DNA of 64,000 bases from an uncultured Clostridia bacterium. GTDB taxonomy: Bacteria > Bacillota > Clostridia > Christensenellales > UBA1242. The notes below the pieces were generated by a model, which did not search any database, was not told the DNA's origin, and saw nothing but the letters and a program-made list of their open reading frames with translations. The DNA is taken from NCBI GenBank assembly GCA_934748015.1, contig CAKVHF010000002.1, forward strand, positions 1-64,000, given 5' to 3'. Position numbers and translations under genes: made by a program. The first letter of the stretch is position 1; every line of letters starts with the position of its first letter. This document shows, in pieces, positions 47,418 to 55,700 of this stretch.

Positions 47418-48152
47418 ATGTACAAAAAATATCATTATCTTGATGAATTAGATAAATACATGAGCGAAAAATACAATGCTAAAAAATATGCTAATATCAA
47501 AGAGGCAAAAAATAAATGCCCAAAACTTTTTGAATATGAAGACTTTGGTGATGTGGCAGATTATACAGTTAATGTTATTAGCAACATAGATAAATATTTT
47601 TGCTATGTTATAAGATTAGAGAGCGTTTATATGTGCATAGTTGCAAGTGTATATGACGATGGCGTAATTAAAAATATTTATATTCCAGATTATGCTAGTC
47701 AAGAGTTAAACGATGAAGAAATTTTTTCATTTCTTCCTTTTAGCAAAGAAATACAAGAAGAAAATGCTATTAAATTTAGCCAATTTATAGCGAAGTACAA
47801 AAATAATTATTGTGAAGAGAATGTCGAGGATCTTTTTACATCACTATTCCATGCACGCATTGTTGTAGATGAGAGCGAAATAAAAAACGAACCTTTCTAT
47901 GTGTCTATGCAAGAAAGCGACAAGATGTTAAGAGAAATTGGTCTAGAGCCACTTAAGTTAGACCAAAGTCAAATATATTGCCTACAAGGGGAAGATCTAT
48001 ATATCCCAAAGCAAGAAACAGGTTGCTATGTTATAGTAAATTTCAGCAATCACAAAGTAGTAAGTGTGGTGTGTGGATATAGTCGGTTCAAGTATAGATA
48101 TTTGTTAGATCAATTGATAGATATCGATGAATGTGCAAGAATTTTAGATTAA
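47418..48152 (+). CDS. Unrecognised soluble protein
   Basis: 244 residues from ATG 47418. A longer frame to 47337 would overlap the previous gene and starts poorly. The SD is weak. Features are acidic stretches and a C-terminal segment GCYVIVNFSNHKVVSVVCGY. The composition is more AT-rich than the housekeeping genes nearby. It has no recognised family. A terminator follows. Confidence 0.6.
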   Translation: MYKKYHYLDELDKYMSEKYNAKKYANIKEAKNKCPKLFEYEDFGDVADYTVNVISNIDKYFCYVIRLESVYMCIVASVYDDGVIKNIYIPDYASQELNDEEIFSFLPFSKEIQEENAIKFSQFIAKYKNNYCEENVEDLFTSLFHARIVVDESEIKNEPFYVSMQESDKMLREIGLEPLKLDQSQIYCLQGEDLYIPKQETGCYVIVNFSNHKVVSVVCGYSRFKYRYLLDQLIDIDECARILD

Positions 48153-48166
48153 TATTAACAACACAG

Positions 48167-48203
48167 TTATCCACAATTGCAGTCAATTTGTGGATTTTTT
48201 TTG
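48167..48203 (+). terminator. Terminator of the 46651-48152 unit
   Basis: Stem ATCCACAATT (48169-48178) pairs with AATTTGTGGAT (48185-48195) with one bulge, then a run of T. Confidence 0.72.
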
Positions 48204-48231
48204 TCAAAAATGAGGTTGATAATGTTATTTT

Positions 48232-48315
48232 CATTTTGAAAAGTGTCTAAAAATACAAAGTTTTCAAAATACACTTTGAAAAGTGCTTGATTTTCTATAC
48301 TTTTCAAAGTATAAT
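48232..48315 (+). promoter_or_regulatory. Promoter with four operator-like repeats before the DUF4143 ATPase gene
   Basis: TTGATT (48287-48292), 17 bp, TATAAT (48310-48315). Four related sites occur: TTTTGAAAAGTGT near 48233, AAAGTTTTCAAAAT at 48257-48270, ACACTTTGAAAAGTGC at 48271-48286 and ATACTTTTCAAAGTAT at 48297-48312. The last is a near-palindrome lying in the promoter spacer, as expected for a repressor site. Confidence 0.72.
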
Positions 48316-48341
48316 ATTGTTAATGAAAACCGGAGGTAAAT

Positions 48342-49544
48342 ATGGTTGAAAGAACTAAGTATATAGAGCAATTGTTGTCTTACAAAGACATGCAACTAAT
48401 CAAAGTTGTTACAGGAATAAGGCGTTGTGGCAAGTCCACTTTGCTTAAGATGTATAGAGATAAGTTGTTGGAATGTGGTGTGGGTGCTGATCAAATAATC
48501 TCAATCAATCTGGAAGAAAAAGAAAATGATGACTTAAAAAATGTGGATAACCTATACAACTATTTGAAGAGCAAATTGGTTACAGACAAAATGAATTATA
48601 TATTTATAGACGAAGTTCAGGAATGTAATAATTTCCAAGAAGCGGTAGATAGTCTATTTGTTAAAGACAATGTGGATATATACATAACAGGGTCTAATGC
48701 ACATATGTTGTCTAGCGAATTGGCAACTCTGCTATCAGGTAGATACATCACTATAGAGATGCTTCCACTTTCTTTTGCAGAATATGTTTCTAGTGTAGGA
48801 ACTGATAATATCGAAATGAAATTCAGAGATTATTTAAGGTTTGGTTCGTTTCCTTTTGTTCTGCAATTTAAGGGCAATGAGGATCAGATAAGAAATTATT
48901 TGGACGGATTATATAACACAATATTTAAGAAAGATGTTGTAAGACGAAACAAAATAACAAACGAAGATGCGTTGGAAAGTGTTACAAAATATATTTTTGA
49001 CAATATAGGCAATCTTGTAACTAGCAAAAAAATTAGTGATACTCTTACATCTAACAATTGTAAAATTTCACAACCTACAGTAGAAGGATATCTAAAAGCA
49101 CTAACAGATAGTTATATAATTTACAAAGCAAATAGATATGATGTTAAAGGCAAACAATATCTTAAATCAATGGCAAAATATTATGTATCTGATCTAGGGA
49201 TGAGAAATTACTTGCTTGGCTACAAAAATGCTGATCGTGGATTTGTACTAGAGAATATAGTATATCTAGAGATGTTGAGGCGTGGGTACAAGGTTCTGAT
49301 AGGCAAAGTTGATCAAAGCGAAATAGATTTTGTTGTGTTCAAGGGAAGCGAAACAATATATGTCCAAGTTGCAGAAAGCATAAAGGACGAAAAAGTATTT
49401 GAAAGAGAGATGAAACCATTAAAAACAGTTAAGGATTATAACCAAAGAGTAGTGATTACAACAGATTATGATGTTAACGAGTATTATGATGGAATAAAAC
49501 ATATTAATATAATAGATTTTTTGCTAGGCAAGGTAGATATTTAG
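48342..49544 (+). CDS. AAA-type ATPase with C-terminal DUF4143 domain
   Basis: 400 residues, SD GGAGG. The N-terminal AAA_14 ATPase has Walker A GIRRCGKST, Walker B YIFIDEVQ and sensor ITGSN. A middle winged-helix-like stretch (SKKISDTLTSNNCKISQPTV) precedes DUF4143. The C-terminal EIDFVVFKGSETIYVQVAES resembles a degenerate PD-(D/E)xK nuclease core with Gln in place of the final catalytic pair. These proteins are widespread in gut bacteria, often as many paralogues, and their function is not settled. Repeats in the promoter suggest autoregulation (inference). Confidence 0.9.
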   Translation: MVERTKYIEQLLSYKDMQLIKVVTGIRRCGKSTLLKMYRDKLLECGVGADQIISINLEEKENDDLKNVDNLYNYLKSKLVTDKMNYIFIDEVQECNNFQEAVDSLFVKDNVDIYITGSNAHMLSSELATLLSGRYITIEMLPLSFAEYVSSVGTDNIEMKFRDYLRFGSFPFVLQFKGNEDQIRNYLDGLYNTIFKKDVVRRNKITNEDALESVTKYIFDNIGNLVTSKKISDTLTSNNCKISQPTVEGYLKALTDSYIIYKANRYDVKGKQYLKSMAKYYVSDLGMRNYLLGYKNADRGFVLENIVYLEMLRRGYKVLIGKVDQSEIDFVVFKGSETIYVQVAESIKDEKVFEREMKPLKTVKDYNQRVVITTDYDVNEYYDGIKHINIIDFLLGKVDI

Positions 49545-49558
49545 AGATATAATAATAG

Positions 49559-49597
49559 ATGGGTATAAAAATTAATTGATTTATGCCCATTTTTTTC
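49559..49597 (+). terminator. Terminator of the DUF4143 ATPase gene
   Basis: Stem ATGGGTATAAA/TTTATGCCCAT (49559-49569 with 49580-49590) has one wobble and is followed by TTTTTT. Confidence 0.82.
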
Positions 49598-49616
49598 CTT
49601 AACCTTTATATACCCT

Positions 49617-49655
49617 GCAAAATCATTTTGCAAAATGGCTTTTTTGTGCCATACT
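49617..49655 (+). promoter_or_regulatory. Promoter with a perfect palindrome, before a small ORF
   Basis: TGCAAAAT-C-ATTTTGCA (49617-49633) is a perfect 8+1+8 palindrome overlapping the -35 TTGCAA (49628-49633). A 16-bp spacer leads to CATACT (49650-49655). Confidence 0.45.
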
Positions 49656-49664
49656 ATTTGTGTT

Positions 49665-49793
49665 ATGAAGAGTGTGTTTTTGCAAAACAACTTAATAGTA
49701 AGAAATAACTTGTTGGATAATTCAACAATGCCTATTTTTAGCCGTTTTGCAAGTAACCACGGGGGGGGGGATCCTTTAGTAAGGATAGCATAA
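49665..49793 (+). CDS. Possible 42-residue leaderless peptide containing a G10-encoded GGG
   Basis: The ATG at 49665 follows the candidate -10 box by 9 bases. The frame is open for 42 codons to TAA at 49791 and would encode a peptide with a hydrophobic start (MKSVFLQNNLIV) and the end ASNHGGGDPLVRIA. Ten consecutive G (49761-49770) encode the three glycines and part of the Asp codon, so the frame would be sensitive to slippage. There is no SD. The coding status is uncertain, and it could instead be an untranslated leader or small RNA ending at the terminator near 49890. Confidence 0.3.
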   Translation: MKSVFLQNNLIVRNNLLDNSTMPIFSRFASNHGGGDPLVRIA

Positions 49794-49840
49794 TTTTATC
49801 CCCAGTACATAACAAACACAACTTAATAATTAGTCAATTA

Positions 49841-49890
49841 AAGGATATAAGGTAAAAATTATCAAAGTTTTTGCCATATCCTTTTTTTGT
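49841..49890 (+). terminator. Terminator upstream of the BspA-like gene
   Basis: AAGGATAT pairs with ATATCCTT, and GGTAAAAA with TTTTTGCC (one wobble), followed by a long T-run. It ends the short transcript that starts near 49660. Confidence 0.75.
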
Positions 49891-49936
49891 TTTTTGTTAA
49901 CAAAAAATACAAATACTAAATGAAAAGGAAGTAGCA

Positions 49937-52486
49937 ATGAGTAAGAATAAAAAATTGTTAATTGCAATTGCACTGATGTCAATTATGCTAATAGCCATGA
50001 TCGTGGGTATCATGGTTGTGTTGGTAGCAGGCAATCAAAATGCAAAAGTGCAATTGAAGGTAAAGTATCAAGTAAGTGATGTATATGTAGAGATATCCGC
50101 TAAGGCATATATCGGCAGCAATGTGTATACTCTCAAGAATGGCAACTCAGATATATTAACTTTGTCACCAGTTAATATGAATGGCGAACTTAATCAGACC
50201 GAAGACGAACTAGTTATGGACAGAGATAACTCCAAGATAATATATGAGTACAAGTTCACTAACCTATCCGAGACTATCCCAGCAAGCATATCTCAGACCA
50301 TAGAGGATGGTGGGGTTAAAGTGCCAGTAGATACAATCAACAACAATATCTTGCTTACATATTCTTCTAGCACAGCCCAAAAGTATAATACAATAACATC
50401 CAATAAGACTACTCTTAACAGTCAATCATTACTACCCAAAACAACTAAATATATCTATGTTATTGCATCTATCCAAGATCTTATGAAAGATGTTCTATTT
50501 GAGGGAGAATTTGGCTGGACACTAACCAAAGCAGATTTAGTAGATAACACAACAGAGAATGTATCTGGCGGAACAATTATATCAGGCACAGACGATGCCG
50601 ATGTAGTTAACAAAGATGAAATGGATAAGGTCAATCTTGTTCTTGATTGTGAGAATGAAAAGCCCAATTCTTATCCACAGAGAGCCAACAAGTGCTTTAC
50701 TGGTTGGTACACTAAGGACGAGAGTGGCAACGAGATAGAGGTAGAGTGGCCAGCGTTGATCACATCATCCACCAAGATATATCCTAAGTATGAGGATGAA
50801 ACCCCAGGATTATCCTACACCTACACAGGAGATGGCTATGCGATAGTAGGTGGATACAATGGTTCAACCACTGATATATTTGTTCCAGATATCCACAATG
50901 ACGGCACACATGGTAATGCTAAGATCACTAGTATTGCAGACTATGCTTTTCAGAACAATGCTAACTTAGTTAAATTAACAATTCCTAACACTATAACCAA
51001 GATTGGTGTACAGGCATTTGCAAGTTGCTCAAAACTAAAAAGCATTTTTATTCCTAAAAGTGTTCTTAGTATAGGCACACAGGCATTTAGTCTAGACTAT
51101 GTTGTGGAAAGTGCAGTAGTAGATCCAGATAATCCAGTGTACGATAGTAGAGATAACTGTAATGCTATTAATATTACTAGTAACAATACTCTGTTATTTG
51201 GCTTTAGCAATACAGTTATTCCTAGCACAATTAAAATAATAGGTTCATATTCATTTCAGGGTGTTAGAAATCGTGATAGTATAGACATTCCTAGTGGTGT
51301 AACAATTATTAAGAGTTTTGCATTTAGTAATGCTATGGTTACCAGTATTATAATTCCTAACACTGTTACGGATATAATGGAAAATGCAATGTATTTGTGT
51401 AAAAATTTAACACAGATTACAATTCCTGCTAGTGTGACGAGTATTGGACAATATGTATTATCTTACTGTACAAAATTGGAAAAAATATCTGTTGAAAAAA
51501 GTAACCCAATATACAATAGTAATGGCAATTGCAATGCGATAATTGAAACTTCAACCAATACATTGCTTTTTGGTTGTAAGAACACTGTTATACCGGATAG
51601 TGTAACGAAATTAAGCAGTTATGCTTTCTGGTATTGCAGGAATATTACATCAATTAATATACCGAGAAATGTTGTAAGTTTTTCGAGCAGTACATTTTCT
51701 GGTTGTGCTCCTACTACAATTACGGTAGATCCAAACAATACGGTATACGATAGTAGGGATAACTGCAATGCAATAATAGAGACTGCAAGTAATACATTAC
51801 TTATAGGGTGCGTCAATACTGTTATACCAAATACTGTTACAACAATAGCAGATTATGCTTTTTCAGCGATAGAAGATTTTACAAAAATATTTATACCAGC
51901 AAGTGTTACAAAACTTAGTTATTTATCATTTAATTCTTGCATTCATTTGACTTCAATAGTAGTTGATGCCAACAATCAAGTATATGATAGTAGAAGCAAT
52001 TGCAATGCTATTGTGGAAACCGCAAGCAATACTATTATCAAGGGTTGTCCAAACACAACAATCCCTAATACAGTGACAGAGATTGGTGATCATGCTTTTA
52101 AGGACTATACCACTACCTTAACGACTATCTCTATTCCTAATAGTGTTAGAAAAATTGGCAAATTGGCTTTTGGAGCTTGTTATAACTTAACATCAATTAC
52201 TATTCCCAATACTGTGACATATATTGGAGAAGGTGCTTTTAGAAATTGTACTAGTATTGCGTCAATAACTATCCCTAGTTCGGTTAATTATATTGGTGCC
52301 AATGCTTTTGTTGGTTGTACTAAACTTACTAGTATTACATTTGCAGACCCTAATGGGTGGAAGATCTATGATAATGAAACATCTACTAGTGGTGAAGATG
52401 TAACTATTTCTACAACCGATTATTATTATAACTCCACGCTACTTAAGGCGGTGTATTCGGTTAAGTATTGGCGGAAAGAAAATTAA
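49937..52486 (+). CDS. Membrane-anchored BspA-like leucine-rich-repeat surface protein
   Basis: 849 residues, SD AAAAGGAAG. Helix at about 8-31; beta-rich module to about 205, homologous to the whole 36850 protein; a Listeria-Bacteroides-type repeat (KCFTGWYTKDESG) around 245-285; then LRR_5 repeats from about 300 to 830. Inside these, a unit with VDPxNxVYDSRDNCNAI, then NTLLxGCxNTVIP, recurs about four to five times. It is probably surface exposed and involved in binding. The gene at 292 has the same plan. The terminator and G10 tract just upstream could influence its expression. Confidence 0.88.
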   Translation: MSKNKKLLIAIALMSIMLIAMIVGIMVVLVAGNQNAKVQLKVKYQVSDVYVEISAKAYIGSNVYTLKNGNSDILTLSPVNMNGELNQTEDELVMDRDNSKIIYEYKFTNLSETIPASISQTIEDGGVKVPVDTINNNILLTYSSSTAQKYNTITSNKTTLNSQSLLPKTTKYIYVIASIQDLMKDVLFEGEFGWTLTKADLVDNTTENVSGGTIISGTDDADVVNKDEMDKVNLVLDCENEKPNSYPQRANKCFTGWYTKDESGNEIEVEWPALITSSTKIYPKYEDETPGLSYTYTGDGYAIVGGYNGSTTDIFVPDIHNDGTHGNAKITSIADYAFQNNANLVKLTIPNTITKIGVQAFASCSKLKSIFIPKSVLSIGTQAFSLDYVVESAVVDPDNPVYDSRDNCNAINITSNNTLLFGFSNTVIPSTIKIIGSYSFQGVRNRDSIDIPSGVTIIKSFAFSNAMVTSIIIPNTVTDIMENAMYLCKNLTQITIPASVTSIGQYVLSYCTKLEKISVEKSNPIYNSNGNCNAIIETSTNTLLFGCKNTVIPDSVTKLSSYAFWYCRNITSINIPRNVVSFSSSTFSGCAPTTITVDPNNTVYDSRDNCNAIIETASNTLLIGCVNTVIPNTVTTIADYAFSAIEDFTKIFIPASVTKLSYLSFNSCIHLTSIVVDANNQVYDSRSNCNAIVETASNTIIKGCPNTTIPNTVTEIGDHAFKDYTTTLTTISIPNSVRKIGKLAFGACYNLTSITIPNTVTYIGEGAFRNCTSIASITIPSSVNYIGANAFVGCTKLTSITFADPNGWKIYDNETSTSGEDVTISTTDYYYNSTLLKAVYSVKYWRKEN

Positions 52487-52506
52487 ATAATATATAAAAA
52501 ATGAAT

Positions 52507-52552
52507 AGGATATAATTATGGCAAGACTTGTTGTGTTATATCCTGTTTTTTG
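52507..52552 (+). terminator. Terminator of the BspA-like gene
   Basis: AGGATATAA (52507-52515) pairs with TTATATCCT (52536-52544) across a 20-nt loop, then a T-run. Confidence 0.72.
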
Positions 52553-52555
52553 TTG

Positions 52556-52643
52556 TAGCCCATTTGCAATTGGGCTTTTCGCCCAATAAGGATGCCAATG
52601 CTTTGGCATCTGTGCCACTGTTGTGGCACGGGCAAATGGGCTA
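52556..52643. repeat. Cloverleaf-like multi-hairpin element
   Basis: An outer 12-bp stem TAGCCCATTTGC/GCAAATGGGCTA (52556-52567 with 52632-52643) encloses three hairpins: 52569-52575 with 52581-52587; 52591-52598 with 52603-52610; 52612-52618 with 52623-52629. It is GC-richer than its surroundings, with no ORF. It follows the terminator of the upstream gene. Confidence 0.65.
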
Positions 52644-52744
52644 ACCTCCCATTTTTTCGATAGTTTTGGGCAGAGTTTCGACAAAATAAGAAATGTTGCA
52701 ATTTTTTATTTTAGTCAAAAGATTTTACTTAAAGTAGGTTAATG

Positions 52745-52765
52745 TAGTATATTTGTAATATACTA
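52745..52765 (+). promoter_or_regulatory. Perfect palindrome in the promoter region of the 52789 gene
   Basis: TAGTATATT-TGT-AATATACTA (9+3+9). Its right half contains TATACT, a possible -10 box. It may be an operator. Confidence 0.4.
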
Positions 52766-52788
52766 ATATCATATAAGGAATATAAATT

Positions 52789-55700
52789 ATGAATGCAACG
52801 ATATTTAATCTAATAATAACTGGAGTAGTCGCACTATTTGTAGTGATCGGCATGCTTTGGGGCTTGGGAAGAGGACTAAAGAAGACTGCTATCAGAAGCC
52901 TGTGGCTACTAGTGACCGCAATACTGTTGGGGCTTGCACTTAGTACGGTTATAACCAATGCGCTTATCAATGCGGAGTGGAATATAACCATAGACGGCAC
53001 GACATACACAACACTGCAAGATGCGTTGACGGAGGTACTGAAAGATCCAGAGGTAGCCAAGATTTTGGGCGATAACGTTGAGACGGTTGTCAATGTTATG
53101 GTTGCATATTCCGCAATGATAATTAACTCTATCGTATTTGTATTGCTATTCTGGGTATGCAAGATTGTGTTGTATCCAGTGTACTGGGCACTTACTAAGT
53201 GGGTATTCTTGTCTAAGAAAGAGAGACAGTACAAGGCTGATCTAAAAGCATACAAGGCTTATCGCAAAGAATATGAAAGGGTTAACAAGGGCAAACCTAG
53301 AGTAGAGGCAGTTGGCTTTGCTGCTGGTGATGATAAGATGCAACCTCTTGAGGAAGAGTTGAAGGAGATAGAAGAGGGCAACAGCAAGGAAGAGAAGAAG
53401 GCATATAATAGTCTTATCCGTGCTAGGCAGGCTTATGATAGTGCTAACCTAAAATCTAACCAATCTGCTATCACCTCCGAGGACAATGAGCTACTTGATA
53501 GACCTTATGTTGAAACTAAGAAGGAAGAAGAGAAGCCAAAAGAAGAGCCTAAAGTGGAAGAAGAGTTTGTGCCAAAGGATGAGTACAAGCCAGAAGTTAA
53601 AGAGGAATTGAAACCGGTTGAGAAGCCAAAGAAACTAAAGAAACACAGATTGCTTGGCATGCTGGTTGGTGCAGTATGCGGGTTATTAGTAGGTGGTGTT
53701 ACTCTATCTCCAATTATCGGTGTACTTAATATCGCTAGAGAGGCGAACAATGAGTGCGTGATAGAACTGGAGGACGGCAAACAGCAAGGGGTTATAGATT
53801 ACTTTACCAATGGCATGTTTAGTGATATCAACACATATTATGAGGGTTCGATCGGTTGTGGCATATTGCGATACACTGGCACAGAATGGGTGTCCAACGA
53901 GACATTTAAGGCTTTGACTAAGTCAAAAATTGATGGCGTAGATGTCAATCTAACTAAGGATCTAGGCACAATCATGTCAATAGTGGCAGAAGCCAATGTG
54001 CTTAAGTCCAATTACGATGATGCAGTGGCTAACGATTATCCGGTTGCGACTATGAGCAAAATCGTTATGTCAATTGATAAGATTGTAGACAAACTATTTG
54101 AGGTCAGTATTGTTGACAAGTTGTCCCCAGCACTGATCGATATGGCGGCATCCGCTATTGAGAGTAATATCACAGACGACACCACAATAGGTGAGGGTTC
54201 GACCAGCACTAGCGAAAACTTGGATCTAAATAAGATACTAAGGCAGGTTGCAACTGGCTTAAGAAGTGTTGCAGAGAATAACGGTTCGCTAAAACTAGAA
54301 CTAAAGTCAATTGTCAACATGCTTATGATACTTAACCACGGTGTTGTGCTAGATGGACAAGTAAAAGAAACAAGCCTACTTGCACAGATCATTAAATCTT
54401 CTAACGAAAATAACACCGAAGTAATTAGGGTTATTCAAAAACTAAATTATGAATATCACAAAACACACAACGAAGATTTCTATTTCACATACCTAGTTAA
54501 CAATGCATACACATATGGTGATTATGAAACTAAGGTTGTTTCTGCGGTTATGCCAACTGCAGTTGATTATACTCTTAATATTATGCTAAGAGAGATTGGC
54601 ATGGGTACTGTTGCGGATGCATTGCAGATAACCAACAATCAACAGATCAAGACTTTTGTGTTAAATACATTTACCGAAGTATTTAGAATAATGTACGAGT
54701 TTAACACAACTTATGATAGTAGCGGACTGCCTGTGTACAGAGAATTTAGTGAAGACACATTTGGCACTATTTCGTTAAAAGACATCAATCGCAATGTGTT
54801 TGTGTCTTTGGGCAAAATCGTTGATGGTATAGGCGGACTATTTGATGATGAAAATTACAAGACGCTGGTTGACGGTCTAGGTGATACAGTGGCTGACACT
54901 ATGGGTTCGCTATTTGGCGAACTTATGGGTGCGGATGATGCTACAACACTATCCACCAATATTGGCCTTGCTATCAAAGGCTTTGAAAAAGGCAGTTTTG
55001 AAAACGAATTTACTGCTATCGGTGATATGTTCAATTATCTACTTGTTGGCAATAGTTATACGGATGCAGAAGGTGGCATTGTTAATGTTTCGCCACTGCT
55101 AGACAACACAGCAGACTTCTCATTTGACAATCAAGACAAGTGGAAGTTCGAGATAGGCAATATAAGATCAATAGGAACACTACTTAACTCTATGCAAAAC
55201 GTATCAATATTTAAGTACAAGGAAGAGGGTGAGAGCAAGAATAACTTAAGCTTCCTATTTGATGCTATTTTGCAAAAGACAAAAGCGGATCTAGTAGCGG
55301 AAACGCAAAACACCTCGGCTGACCCATCTATAATAGATGACGAAACTGGATTTATAACCAATGTAAGCGAAATTAATCAAGTATTATACAATGCAATCAA
55401 TGTGGTTCAGGTCAACCTTAATGCAGGACTAGACGCAGACGGTGCATTTAACTGGGCAGACGCTCTAGGTGGTGATGATTTATTCCTAGGCGTGCTAGAT
55501 GATGTAATCAAGCAGAACAAAAAGATAGGATCGGATAAATTGCTAGACTTTGTGGGCAACAACAAGGAAGGCAAAACAATACTAGCAATAATATTGCAAA
55601 ATAGTGAGCAGGTTCAACTAACTACAACAGCATCCGGCAAAGTGTGTGCGTTGGATACTATGAAGGATAATAGCCTATTTAAGGGGGTAGCAGTTAGATT

